Below, piece after piece: positions 9,021 to 17,230 of a stretch of 64,000 bases of DNA. The position numbers and the translations under genes are program-made. Each line of letters starts with the position of its first letter. Positions within the stretch are counted from its first letter, which is position 1. The notes beneath the pieces were generated by a model that saw only the letters and a program-made list of their open reading frames with translations, was not told the DNA's origin and did no database searches. Location: assembly GCA_035624785.1 (NCBI GenBank), contig DASPQV010000043.1, positions 1 to 64,000 of the forward strand, given 5' to 3'. Source of the stretch: JAJZNI01 sp035624785 (GTDB taxonomy: Bacteria; Chloroflexota; Dormibacteria; Aeolococcales; Aeolococcaceae).

Positions 9021-9512
9021 ATGCGGCAGCTCTGGGCGCCCTGGCGGATGAGCTATGTGACCGGCGACGAGCCGGCCGCGGGCGGCTGCTTCCTGTGCGA
9101 TGCCGCCGGCGAGGCCGATCCCGAACGCCTCCTGGTGGTGGAGAGGGCGGAGCGGACCGTGACCCTGCTCAACCGCTTCCCGTACAGCAGCGGCCACGTG
9201 ATGGTGGCCCCGCGCCGGCACTCCGACGATCTCGCCGGGCTGTCAGCCGAGGAGGGGGTTGCGCTGCTCGCCGCCACCGCCCGGGCGATCAGCGCCATCA
9301 GCGAGGTGATGCAGCCGGGTGGCTTCAACGTGGGCTTCAACCTGGGGCGCGCGGCGGGGGCGAGCGTCGATCACCTCCACCTTCACGTGGTGCCACGCTG
9401 GGGCGGCGACACCAACTTCATGCCGGTGCTCGCCGACGTCAAGGTCCTGCCCGAGCACCTGGAGGTGACGGCGAGGCGGCTCCGCGAAGCGCTGGCGGGG
9501 CAGGCCGGCTGA
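9021..9512 (+). CDS. HIT-family nucleotide hydrolase/phosphorylase
   Basis: Histidine-triad protein acting on AMP-linked dinucleotides, related to the bacterial Ap4A phosphorylase group. It has MRQLWAPWRM at the N-terminus, a CFLC zinc-like pair near residue 25-28 and NRFPYSSGHVMVAPRRH. The catalytic triad HLHLHVVPRW follows near residue 120, and FNVGFNLGRAAGAS precedes it. At 163 residues it is the normal family length. WGGDTNFMPV followed by KVLPEHL is the signature of this subgroup. It stands alone between the GH94-like gene and the small ribosomal ORF. The exact substrate is not determined. Confidence 0.9.
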   Translation: MRQLWAPWRMSYVTGDEPAAGGCFLCDAAGEADPERLLVVERAERTVTLLNRFPYSSGHVMVAPRRHSDDLAGLSAEEGVALLAATARAISAISEVMQPGGFNVGFNLGRAAGASVDHLHLHVVPRWGGDTNFMPVLADVKVLPEHLEVTARRLREALAGQAG

Positions 9513-9688
9513 AGGACAGCCGCCTGACCAGGACGGACCCGCGGCGCGGCCATGGAGTTGTCGGGTGCCGCTGCGGCCTCGCCCTGGGACGCGGGGCGGC
9601 GCGGCTGGTATAGTCCCTGGGCTGCCAATTCGGTTCACAGGTGCCCGGGGACGGCAGTCGCGGACCCCGGCACGGAGCGGGAAAAGTC

Positions 9689-9784
9689 TTGGGCTCGGTC
9701 ATCAAGAAGCGGCGCAAGAAGATGCGCAAGCACAAGCACAAGAAGATGCTCAAGAAGACCCGCTGGCAGCGGCGGGCCACCTGA
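9689..9784 (+). CDS. AURKAIP1/COX24-domain mini ribosomal protein (bS22-like)
   Basis: A 31-codon ORF that automatic callers may miss. It starts at TTG and encodes MGSVIKKRRKKMRKHKHKKM followed by a short tail ending TRWQRRAT. The pattern SVIKKRRKKMRKHKHKK...RTRWQRR is the AURKAIP1/COX24 domain, known in actinobacteria as the small 30S protein bS22 and homologous to a mitoribosomal subunit. More than half the residues are Lys or Arg. A GGAG lies 11 nt upstream of the TTG, and a strong hairpin follows 20 nt after the stop, consistent with a free-standing transcript. Recognition rests on the near-invariant basic motif; the TTG start is a judgement. Confidence 0.83.
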   Translation: MGSVIKKRRKKMRKHKHKKMLKKTRWQRRAT

Positions 9785-9804
9785 GCCGCGGCTGAGCTCA
9801 GGTT

Positions 9805-9833
9805 CCCCGGGGCGCCGAGGCAGCGCCCCGGGG
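9805..9833 (+). terminator. Hairpin after the bS22-like ORF
   Basis: CCCCGGGGCGC (9805-9815) pairs perfectly with GCGCCCCGGGG (9823-9833) around a 7-nt loop. It lies 20 bp past the stop codon. No T tract follows, so intrinsic termination is likely only if this lineage uses U-less hairpins. Confidence 0.5.
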
Positions 9834-10043
9834 CAAGCATCTGGCCGAGATGTGAGCCGTGGCCGCGTGCCCGCGAGCCGGCGACCCACCAGCGCTCGTC
9901 GAGGTCGTGCTGCCGGCCGTTTGCCGGCGCGGCCGCCGGACCCAGGGCGCGGGCGTGGCGCCGCCCCAGGATCTCAGCCCGAGGCGGGTGCAAGGGCCTC
10001 GGATCCCCGCCCGAGGGGGTCTGCGGGGGCCCGCCCCCGCAGG

Positions 10044-11147
10044 TCAGCTGGCTCGCGCGTAGGAGTGGAGCCCGACGATCCAGAGGTTGACCGCGTAGAG
10101 GGTGAAGAGCACCGCCACGAAGCCCACAGCGGTGATGGCGGCGGCCCGCTTCCCCTTCCAGCCGAAGGTGACCCGCGCGTGGAGGTAGATGGCAAAGGTC
10201 ACCCAGGTGATGAAGGCGAAGGTCTCCTTGGGGTCCCAGGCCCAGTACCGGCCCCAGGCGTGCTCCCCCCAGATTGCCCCGCAGATGACCCCGAAGGTCC
10301 AGATCGGGAAGCCCAGGAGCACGAATCGGTAGCTCCAGAGGTCGAGGAACGGGGCCGTGGGCAGCGCCCGCTGGATCGCGGCGGCGACCCCGCGACCCTG
10401 CGCCCAGACCGCGGCCAGGGAGAGGCTTCCCCGGGACGCCCCGCTGATGGTCCGGGATGCCTGCGCGGGCCGGGTGCTGATCACCGCCTCCGGCCCGGCG
10501 ACCGGCGATGCCGCCGGGGCCAGACGCTCGTCGGCCCAGCGCCGAGCCAGGTAGGCCATCCCGAAGAAGAAGCTGAAGCTGAGCAGGGCTGAAGCGGTCG
10601 CCATCGCGGTGACGTGGATGTACAGCCAGTAGCTCTGGAGCGCCGGGATAAGGTTGCCGGGCGGCTCGTAGAGCATGTAGCCGACCCCCAGCAGGCCGAC
10701 GCTCAGCATCATCGCCGGGATCCCGATCAATCGCATCCGGTGGCGCAGCATCAGGACCAGGGCGACCGTGACCAGCACCAGGGAGATGCCAGTCGAGTAT
10801 TCGTACATGTTGCTGAGCGGCCAGTGACCGGACTCCAGGCCGCGGAACACCACCGAGGCGAGGTGCACCGGCCAGCTGAGCAGGACCAGCCAGAGGCCGA
10901 CGTTGCCCAGGAAAGGACGCCTGAAGACCAGGTAGAGAACGAAGGCGACCAGGGCGAGGCAGTAGCCGAAGACGGCGACCCCGAAGAAGTCGAGGCTGAG
11001 CGGCGCGGCCTGGGAGAACGGGGTGGGCAAGGCTCCGGAATCCGTCCTGGCGCGAGAGGAAGCCAGGCCAGTATAGGCGGGGGCCAGCAGAGCCGGCCCC
11101 CGGGAAGCGGCGGGGGCGGCGGCGGGGTCGCGTCCGGGTGGGCTCAT
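10044..11147 (-). CDS. ccsA: Cytochrome c biogenesis protein CcsA/CcsB (heme-handling)
   Basis: Multi-pass membrane protein of system II cytochrome c maturation, which delivers heme to apocytochromes on the outer face of the membrane. About eight hydrophobic helices are visible. The tryptophan-rich heme signature WGRYWAWDPKE lies in the C-terminal third, preceded by IWGEHAW, and conserved helix segments such as PLSNMYEYS are present. The start is uncertain. ATG 11147 begins MSPPGRDPAA with GGAGG directly against the ATG; ATG 11174 and ATG 11222 are alternatives within an Arg-rich, unlikely leader. No CcsB/ResB partner is found in the window. Confidence 0.87.
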   Translation of the reverse strand: MSPPGRDPAAAPAASRGPALLAPAYTGLASSRARTDSGALPTPFSQAAPLSLDFFGVAVFGYCLALVAFVLYLVFRRPFLGNVGLWLVLLSWPVHLASVVFRGLESGHWPLSNMYEYSTGISLVLVTVALVLMLRHRMRLIGIPAMMLSVGLLGVGYMLYEPPGNLIPALQSYWLYIHVTAMATASALLSFSFFFGMAYLARRWADERLAPAASPVAGPEAVISTRPAQASRTISGASRGSLSLAAVWAQGRGVAAAIQRALPTAPFLDLWSYRFVLLGFPIWTFGVICGAIWGEHAWGRYWAWDPKETFAFITWVTFAIYLHARVTFGWKGKRAAAITAVGFVAVLFTLYAVNLWIVGLHSYARAS

Positions 11148-11293
11148 CCTCCGTCCGACGCTGGCCAGGACCATCTTGCCCCTGGCTCGCCTCCCGCGAG
11201 AACGATCCAAGAGCACCAGCATGCCCGGGCGGAGCGCTCCACACCCCACCCTCCGGTGCCAGCGCGGGTTGGGGAAGAAGCTGTCCAGGAGTC

Positions 11294-11623
11294 TCAGTCG
11301 GCCGCCTCGTGCATCCCGACCGCCCTGGGCTGGTCATCCCCACTGACCGCGGCCACCAGCAGACCCCAGCTGCAGAAGCCGGCGACGAGGAGAAAGGTGT
11401 CAGGGTCCAGACCGAGCTTCGGGCTGAGCAGCACGAGGATCAGGACTGCCGCGATGAGCTGCAGGCACCCCCAGACCGCGCTGGCGAGGTGGGGGCGCGG
11501 CCACATCCTGACCATGGGATGGGAGGCGGTCTGAGAGAAGCAGAAGAAGTGCAGGACGCTCATGTGGAAGAAGGCGCCGGCGCAGCAGCAAAGCAAGCCC
11601 GCAAGCAGGGAGTTGGCGGTCAT
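11294..11623 (-). CDS. Small cysteine-containing membrane protein
   Basis: Unrecognised 109-residue protein with about three hydrophobic helices. Helix 1 contains the cluster LLCCCAGAFFHMS, the second region has VLHFFCF and a third helix is CLQLIAAVLILVLL. I chose ATG 11623 because GGAGGA lies 11 nt upstream and longer versions run into the permease gene. It starts 25 nt after the ABC permease on the same strand, so it probably belongs to that PadR-controlled operon. Histidines and cysteines in the helices could bind metal, which is speculative. Confidence 0.6.
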   Translation of the reverse strand: MTANSLLAGLLCCCAGAFFHMSVLHFFCFSQTASHPMVRMWPRPHLASAVWGCLQLIAAVLILVLLSPKLGLDPDTFLLVAGFCSWGLLVAAVSGDDQPRAVGMHEAAD

Positions 11624-11648
11624 GGCTGGGTCGATCCTCCCGCGCTCC

Positions 11649-13967
11649 TCATTCGCCGTGGAGCACACTGGCGACGGAGGTCCGGGCCGCAGATCGGGCG
11701 GCCAGCAGGCTGCCGAGGACGGCGACCATCACCCCGCCGATGACGAACAGGGGGATCATCCAGGCGGCGACCGCGTTCACGGCGCCAGGCGGGTTGTCGT
11801 TGCCCGTCTGCGACGCCATCGCGCTCCCCATCGCGCGCAGCATCGCCTCCCCGGCGGGGATCCCGAAAACCGCGCCGATCAGGCCGAGGATCGCGGCCGC
11901 AGTGGCCACCATCACCCCCAGCTGGAGAGGGGTCATCCCCAGGGCCTTGAGGGTGGCCAGGTCATGGCGACGCTCCCTCACGCTCAGCAACATGGCGCTG
12001 AAGGTGGCGGTGGCCGCGACCACCAGCAGGATGAGGGCGAGTCCCCAGCCGACCCCGCCCAGAGTGCCATCCAGGGAGATCTGGGTGGAGGTGCTGGCGG
12101 TCAGGAAGTCCGGTTGTGCGGCCTGGACCTGCGCGGCCCATTGAGCGCCGTTGACCCCGGGGCGGAGCATCACCGCATAGGTGTAGGGCTGCAGGCTAGG
12201 ATCGACCGGGGCCAGCGTCTGCCAGCCGGTGAACAGCGCCTGCCCCAGGCCCGTCACGCTGAAGACCTCGCCGACCATGGTCAGCCGGACCGCGGTGCCG
12301 CGCACCTGAATGGTGAGTGGGTCGCCGACCCCGATATGGGCGTCGGCGAAGATGGCCCGCGGTGCGACCGCCTCCCCCGGCCGGGCGAACCAGCGGCCGC
12401 TGATGATCGGATAGGTGAGCGTTGCCGAGGCCCCCCGGAGGGCGGTGGTCTCCACCGGATCTGCGATCCCCGGCACGGAGACGTAGGTCTCCGCCTCCGC
12501 CACCACCGCCGCAGTGCCGGGCTGCCCGGCGAGCAGCGCGCTGGCGGCGGCGTCGGGATACGCGGCGGTGCGGGTGACCGCCACCGCGGCAGTGCCTCCC
12601 AGGGCTCCTTGGGTCGCACCGAGCTGGATCTCGAGGCCGGCGGCAAAGAGCGCGGTGGCCACCCCGGTGACCACGGCAACCGCCGTGAATATCCCCCTCA
12701 TTGGCCGGGCGAAGGCGTCGCGGCTGCCCAGGACCACCGGCCGCGGAAGGCGAAGCCAGCCGGCGGCCGCAGCGATCCGCGATCTCATACCGCGCGGCGC
12801 GCCGGCCCCGCGGCTGATCGCTTCCACCGGGCGCAGGCGGCCGGCACGGCGGGCGGGAAGCAGCGCGGCGATGGCGACGACGGCGAGCAGCGCGGCGAAG
12901 GTGAGCACCGCCACGCCCACCGGCCAGCCGAAAGCGGGTGTGAGTCCCACCGCGCTGACGCTGGCCGTGACCAGGGGCTGGCTGAGCAGCATGCCCCCTG
13001 GGATCCCCACGATGCAGCCGAGCAGAGCCGGAACCAGCATCTCCAGGACGTAGACGGCAACCGCCTGTCGCGGGGTGAAGCCGATCGCCCGCATCACCCC
13101 GATCTCGCGGTAGCTGGCCAGCACGGTGCCGGCCACCACGTTGACCACCACCAGCGCCGCCACCACCAGGGCGAAGACGCTGAAGGCGAGCAGGATCACG
13201 GAGACGAAGCCGTCGGTCAGCTGATAGATGCTCCGGGTGTAGAGGTAGCTGGTGGTGGAGCTGACCGCTCCCGCTGGGAGGCGCTCACGGAGCTGGGTCA
13301 CGTCGCTGTCCAGCCGGGCCTGGCTCGGAGATCCGGGGAAGCGGTAGAGCATCAGGTAGCTGGAGCTGTTGCCTGGCCCGTTGACGGCCCCGAAGCAGGC
13401 TGGGCTGACCCAGGCGGTGCTCTGCAGCGTCAGGTCCTCCGGGCCCTCGTCGATGTCGATCACCTCACCGCTCACGGTCAGCGAGGGCATGCTGGGGAGG
13501 CTGACAACCCGCAGCCGCGAGCCCACGTCCACCCCGTTGACCTGGGCGAACGAACGGGTGACCACGATCTCCCCTGAGCCAGCCGCCCAGGCACCGGCGA
13601 CGAGACGGAGCTGACCAACCGCACCGCCGGGCGATCCCTGTGCCACCAGATTGAGGCTGTACTTCTGACCGCGGCTGGCCAGCACGATGGTTCCGGACGG
13701 ATACGGCCCGGCGCTGGCCGTCGCTCCGATCTCGACCGGGGTGGCGGTGAGCTCGGCGGTGCTGACCTGGGCCGGATCGAACCAGACCATCAGGTGGGCA
13801 CCGCGCTGGGCGGCGAAGGCCTGGTCGAAGGGATCGCTCGCCTGGCTCATCAGCGAGAGCGCAACCATCCCTGTCGCGCTGGCGAGCAGCAGGATGAGGG
13901 CGACCACGCCGGCCTGCACACGGTGGCGGCGGAGGTCGGCAAGGCACTTGGCCAGCACGCCGCTCAT
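11649..13967 (-). CDS. FtsX-like ABC transporter permease
   Basis: Permease of a MacB/LolC-type exporter. It has 772 residues with an N-terminal transmembrane helix and a large outside domain. A three-helix FtsX block follows near residues 255-370 (ILLAFSVFALVVAALVV; REIGVMRAIGFTPRQ). A second outside domain and a final FtsX block close the protein (RERRHDLATLKALGMTPLQ). The duplicated architecture is typical of type VII ABC permeases working by mechanotransmission. Its ATG overlaps the ATPase stop by 4 nt (ATGA), so the two are translationally coupled. The substrate is unknown. Confidence 0.9.
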   Translation of the reverse strand: MSGVLAKCLADLRRHRVQAGVVALILLLASATGMVALSLMSQASDPFDQAFAAQRGAHLMVWFDPAQVSTAELTATPVEIGATASAGPYPSGTIVLASRGQKYSLNLVAQGSPGGAVGQLRLVAGAWAAGSGEIVVTRSFAQVNGVDVGSRLRVVSLPSMPSLTVSGEVIDIDEGPEDLTLQSTAWVSPACFGAVNGPGNSSSYLMLYRFPGSPSQARLDSDVTQLRERLPAGAVSSTTSYLYTRSIYQLTDGFVSVILLAFSVFALVVAALVVVNVVAGTVLASYREIGVMRAIGFTPRQAVAVYVLEMLVPALLGCIVGIPGGMLLSQPLVTASVSAVGLTPAFGWPVGVAVLTFAALLAVVAIAALLPARRAGRLRPVEAISRGAGAPRGMRSRIAAAAGWLRLPRPVVLGSRDAFARPMRGIFTAVAVVTGVATALFAAGLEIQLGATQGALGGTAAVAVTRTAAYPDAAASALLAGQPGTAAVVAEAETYVSVPGIADPVETTALRGASATLTYPIISGRWFARPGEAVAPRAIFADAHIGVGDPLTIQVRGTAVRLTMVGEVFSVTGLGQALFTGWQTLAPVDPSLQPYTYAVMLRPGVNGAQWAAQVQAAQPDFLTASTSTQISLDGTLGGVGWGLALILLVVAATATFSAMLLSVRERRHDLATLKALGMTPLQLGVMVATAAAILGLIGAVFGIPAGEAMLRAMGSAMASQTGNDNPPGAVNAVAAWMIPLFVIGGVMVAVLGSLLAARSAARTSVASVLHGE

Positions 13968-14704
13968 GCAGAGCGCTCCACCGCTCCGACCCGGACCAGG
14001 TCGGCGGCGGGCGCGGTGGCCGCGCTGAGGCGGGCGTCGTCGATGACGCGACCGTCGCGCAGGCTGATGACCCGCTGCGAGTGGCGCGCGGCCAGGGCCG
14101 CGTCGTGGGTGACCAGGATCACGGTCCGCCCGGCGGCGTGGAGCCGGCCCAGCAAGTCCATGACCTGAGCGCCGCTCTCCGAGTCCAGCGCCCCGGTGGG
14201 CTCGTCGGCAAGCAGCAGGCGAGGCTCGTTGACCAGGGCACGAGCCACCGCCACCCGCTGCTGCTGCCCCCCGCTGAGCTTGGCCGGGTAGGCGCGGTCC
14301 TGGTCGGCGAGCCCCAGATCGTCGAGCAGCTGGCGGGCCCGGCGGCTGGCGCCGACATTGGCCCGGCTTCCGAGCTGGGATGGGATGAGCACGTTCTCCA
14401 GCACCGTCAGGGTGGGCAGGAGATGGAAGAACTGGAAGATGAAGCCCAGGTGCTGGCGGCGGAAGCGGGCCGCCTCCGCCTCGGTCATCGCCGAGATCTC
14501 GGCCGCGTCGACCCGGACGGTCCCGGAATTGGGGCGATCCATCCCCGCGATCAGGTTCAGCAGGGTGGACTTGCCGCTTCCCGACGGTCCCATCACGGCC
14601 AGGAACTCCCCATCGGCGACGCTCAGGTCGACACCGGCGAGGGCCAGCCGGTCCACCCCCGAATACCTCTTGGTCACGGCCGTCAGCTCCACGATCCCGG
14701 TCAC
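13964..14704 (-). CDS. ABC transporter ATP-binding protein (MacB/LolD type)
   Basis: ATPase partner of the downstream permease. Walker A is GPSGSGKST near residues 41-49, followed by the Q-loop region FIFQFFHLLPTLTVLENV. The ABC signature is LSGGQQQRVAVARAL, Walker B is RLLLADEPTGALD, and the H-loop is ILVTHD. At 246 residues it is the normal length. I chose GTG 14704 because it overlaps the PadR stop as GTGA and begins directly before the first beta strand; the longer open frame only mirrors padR. It forms a tight padR-ATPase-permease operon. Confidence 0.94.
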   Translation of the reverse strand: MTGIVELTAVTKRYSGVDRLALAGVDLSVADGEFLAVMGPSGSGKSTLLNLIAGMDRPNSGTVRVDAAEISAMTEAEAARFRRQHLGFIFQFFHLLPTLTVLENVLIPSQLGSRANVGASRRARQLLDDLGLADQDRAYPAKLSGGQQQRVAVARALVNEPRLLLADEPTGALDSESGAQVMDLLGRLHAAGRTVILVTHDAALAARHSQRVISLRDGRVIDDARLSAATAPAADLVRVGAVERSA

Positions 14705-15213
14705 GCTCCGTCCTCCGCCATGAGCTCGTCCACCCACCTCAGGTCCGCCTCGGTGTGCAGCACCCCGCCCCGCGCCAGCAGGACCAGGTCCTCCCGCCCC
14801 TCGCTCCGCGCTCGCTGCTCCAGCGCGGTGAGGTCCTTGAGCCGCTGCAGGAACACCCGCCGCTGGCGGCGCAGCAGCTGGCCCTGGTGCCCATCGCCCA
14901 GCCGCTGGCTGAGGACGAGCTTGAGGAAGACCGCGTCGCGCAGCTGCTGGGGGCCGCTCTCCGGCTCGCTGATCCAGCTCCCCAGCAGCTCCTGGCCGGC
15001 CGGGGTCAATTCGTACTGCTGGCGGCCGCGGTCGCCCCGCTCGCCCACCGGACGGATCAGCGTGTCCCGCTCGAGCCGCTGGAGGGTGGTGTAGACCTGG
15101 CCGATGTTGACGTCCCATGTGCCTCCGAACATCGCCTCGAAGCGTGTCTTCACCTCATAACCGTGGAGCGGGCCGCCAGCCAAGAGGCCCAGGACACCGA
15201 ACTTGAGGGACAA
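14701..15213 (-). CDS. PadR-family transcriptional regulator
   Basis: Winged-helix repressor of the PadR family. LGLLAGGPLHGYEVKTRFE and IGQVYTTLQRLERDTLI are the recognition-helix region, RQQYELTPAGQELL is the wing, and the C-terminal half is a helical dimerisation domain (170 residues total). The start is TTG. It is the first gene of the ABC operon, so it probably controls that operon and itself, as is common for PadR-exporter pairs. A duplicated ATGCAT site lies just upstream. Confidence 0.9.
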   Translation of the reverse strand: MSLKFGVLGLLAGGPLHGYEVKTRFEAMFGGTWDVNIGQVYTTLQRLERDTLIRPVGERGDRGRQQYELTPAGQELLGSWISEPESGPQQLRDAVFLKLVLSQRLGDGHQGQLLRRQRRVFLQRLKDLTALEQRARSEGREDLVLLARGGVLHTEADLRWVDELMAEDGA

Positions 15214-15235
15214 CGTTCACCCTATAGATTCATGA

Positions 15236-15256
15236 TATGCATGCGGAGTATGCATG
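15236..15256. promoter_or_regulatory. Duplicated TATGCATG motif, probable PadR operator
   Basis: TATGCATG occurs at 15236-15243 and again at 15249-15256, 13 bp apart, each holding the palindrome ATGCAT. The surrounding 15220-15257 is AT-rich for this genome and includes TATAG at 15223-15227. It is 23 bp upstream of the padR start. PadR sites typically contain ATGT/ACAT or ATGCAT-like halves, so autoregulation is plausible. Confidence 0.5.
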
Positions 15257-15312
15257 ACCCCGCGCTGGCTGTCAAGGCTGTCCCCCTAGGGGGCTAGACT
15301 GGGGGCTCCAAC

Positions 15313-15385
15313 GGGCCGGTAGCTCAGCTGGGAGAGCGCTGCCCTCGCACGGCAGAGGTCCGGGGTTCGAATCCCCGCCGGTCCA
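15313..15385 (+). tRNA. tRNA-Ala (anticodon CGC)
   Basis: Acceptor strands GGGCCGG and CCGGTCC pair with the G3-U70 alanine identity wobble. The anticodon arm is CTGCC-CTCGCAC-GGCAG with CGC at 34-36, and the T loop is GTTCGAATC. Discriminator A is at 15385. Unlike the other two tRNAs here, no CCA is encoded. Together with tRNA-Ala(GGC) at 3.75 kb it covers GCG and GCC codons. Confidence 0.95.
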
Positions 15386-15477
15386 GGGGCGGCCCACCGG
15401 GGTGGGCGGCGACTCGCAGGCCCCTTCGAGTCGGAGCCCCCTTCGATTCGGAGCCCCTTCAAGGTGGCGCCAGCCCC

Positions 15478-16791
15478 TCAGCGCACCTCGTCGACCACGA
15501 AGTAGGTCTCGCAGGCTTCGTCGAGCAGCTCGGGGGTCAGCTCCGGCTCGATGCCGAGATAGCGGCATAGGTGGATGACGTGATTGACCAGGTCACGTGG
15601 GTGAGAGCCATGGAAGTCGCGGCCGCGGGCGACATACTGCCGCTCGATGAGGTCGTCGACCACGTCGGCGCGGTACTCGATCTCCTGGGCCTCGCAGACC
15701 CTCTGCCAGATCTCCCGGAACTCGTCCGCGGTGGGATCGGGGACCGGCACCTTGTAGCGGACCCGGCGGAGGAAGGCCTCGTCCATGAGGTTGCGCGGCT
15801 CCAGGTTGGTGCTGAGCATGAGCAGGCAGGTGAATGGGACCGCGACGCTGGTGCCGGCACGCGCGATGTTGACGTAGTCGACCCCGTTCTCCAGGGGGAC
15901 GATTAGCCGGTTGAGCAGGTCGCGGGGCGACATGTTCTGCTGCCGGCCGAAATCGTCGATGAGGAGCAGCCCTCCGTTGGCCTTGAGCTGCAGGGAGGCC
16001 TCATAGAAGCCGAGCGTGGAATCGAAGCCGAGCTCGAGCATCCTGGGGGTGAGCTCCCCGCCCACCTTCACCGACGGCCGTTCGGCCAGCTGCCAGCGGG
16101 TGTCGTGGGGCGGCAGCGATCGGTTGATCGGCACGTGGTAGATGGGGTCGAAGAGACGGATCACCTCGCCGTGCACGTAGAGCGCCCGGGGGATGAACAC
16201 CGGCGGCCCCATGAGCCGCGCGCTGGCGTCGGCGATGCTGGTCTTGCCATTTCCCGACGGCCCGTAGAGGAAGCAGGCATGGCGGGCGGAGAGGGCAGGG
16301 CCCAGGTGGTCGAGGACCTTCTGGTTGAGCACCAGGGTGGAGAAGACCTCGCGCAGGCGGGCCCGGTTGACCACCGTGGCCACCTGCGCCTGGCGGGCCG
16401 CCATGGCGTTGTAATCGTTGATGGGCACCGGGGCCGGCCCGGCGTACTGGTTTATCTCCAGCAGCTCTCGCGCCCGCTGACGGCCGGTGGTCGTGATCGT
16501 GTACTGCATCCCGGCGTTGATGGACTCGTCGGCGCCCAAGGCCGCGGCTCTCACACCGGCTGAGGCGCAGTACCCCTCCCCGGCCAGGAACTTGAGGGTG
16601 GTCTCCACGAAGACGAAGGGGATGCAGATGTGCCGGGCTAGCTCTCCGCCCAGCATGCTGCCGTTGAAGTAGAGGACCTTGAGGACCAGATCGCAGACGA
16701 AGCTGAAGGGAAGCCCGGTCTCCTCGGCGCTCCGAGGCACAGGGGGCAGCGCGATCGGGGCCGGGGCGGCGGGCAGTGCCTGGACCGCCAT
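15478..16791 (-). CDS. Orphan AAA-type ATPase
   Basis: 437-residue cytoplasmic ATPase. The first 130 residues have no nucleotide motif and include a helix-rich segment with FSFVCDLVLKVLYFNGSMLG, possibly a winged-helix adaptor. Walker A is GPSGNGKTS near residue 178, Walker B is LLLIDDFGRQ near 275 and sensor 1 is LMLSTNLEP. An arginine pair LRRVRYKV follows as a likely finger, then a C-terminal lid. The domain resembles MoxR/IstB-like AAA modules but fits none clearly. It is flanked by a tRNA and a divergent small membrane gene, with no partner gene that would reveal a target. Confidence 0.78.
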   Translation of the reverse strand: MAVQALPAAPAPIALPPVPRSAEETGLPFSFVCDLVLKVLYFNGSMLGGELARHICIPFVFVETTLKFLAGEGYCASAGVRAAALGADESINAGMQYTITTTGRQRARELLEINQYAGPAPVPINDYNAMAARQAQVATVVNRARLREVFSTLVLNQKVLDHLGPALSARHACFLYGPSGNGKTSIADASARLMGPPVFIPRALYVHGEVIRLFDPIYHVPINRSLPPHDTRWQLAERPSVKVGGELTPRMLELGFDSTLGFYEASLQLKANGGLLLIDDFGRQQNMSPRDLLNRLIVPLENGVDYVNIARAGTSVAVPFTCLLMLSTNLEPRNLMDEAFLRRVRYKVPVPDPTADEFREIWQRVCEAQEIEYRADVVDDLIERQYVARGRDFHGSHPRDLVNHVIHLCRYLGIEPELTPELLDEACETYFVVDEVR

Positions 16792-16934
16792 ACGGCGCCG
16801 ATTCTGTCATCGCCAGCTTCCTGCCCCCGCCCGCGGCTGCCGAGTTGTCATCGACCTGACACAGCCCCGCGTCGAACATGACGGGCCGATCGCCGCCGGC
16901 GGATCGGCCCGAGCCCACCGCGGAGACCGCGTGC

Positions 16935-16940
16935 TACTGT
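16935..16940 (+). promoter_or_regulatory. -10-like TACTGT before the small membrane gene
   Basis: TACTGT is preceded by TGC (an extended -10 feature) and ends 6 nt before ATG 16947, the spacing expected for leaderless transcription. Confidence 0.45.
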
Positions 16941-16946
16941 CCCGCC

Positions 16947-17102
16947 ATGGTCACCGTACCCCTCGACGAGGGACCCCGGGACCGCCGCCGCGTGGGGCCC
17001 TTCTGGCTCGAGGAGGGGACCTGGATGATCCTCTTGGGAGGTTTCCTCCTGGCGGCGGTGCTCGGTCTCTACGTGGTCGCGGTGCTCTTCGACCGCGCGT
17101 AA
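16947..17102 (+). CDS. 51-residue single-span membrane protein
   Basis: Encodes a polar 28-residue N-terminus ending in FWLEEGTW, then one helix (MILLGGFLLAAVLGLYVVAV) and a short LFDRA tail. No family is recognised. ATG 16947 was chosen because a -10-like element lies 6 nt upstream and the upstream continuation is Pro-rich. A hairpin follows the stop codon. The promoter-ORF-hairpin arrangement supports a real short gene. It sits between the AAA ATPase (divergent) and the penicillin-binding protein. Confidence 0.55.
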   Translation: MVTVPLDEGPRDRRRVGPFWLEEGTWMILLGGFLLAAVLGLYVVAVLFDRA

Positions 17103-17117
17103 CCAGCGGGGCCGCTC

Positions 17118-17141
17118 GCCGTTCTTCCCTGAGGACGGCGG
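17118..17141 (+). terminator. Candidate terminator hairpin
   Basis: CGCCGT (17118-17123) pairs with ACGGCG (17136-17141), with CT/AG pairs possible inside after one mismatch. It lies 15 bp past the small membrane gene. No T run follows. Confidence 0.35.
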
Positions 17142-17230
17142 CGCGCCGCGCCCCGAGGGCCGGCCCACCGGGCCTGCCGAAGGAGGTTGACGATCACCAG
17201 GGTTGCCCGCGGGGCTGAGCCCCGTTAGAG

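Noticed and set aside
11562..13577. 671-codon plus-strand ORF
   Set aside because: Antisense of the ABC permease; Gly/Asp/His/Arg composition is a GC-rich shadow.
15272..15568. Minus-strand ORF across tRNA-Ala(CGC)
   Set aside because: Same tRNA antisense artefact (SNPGPLPCEGSALP type).
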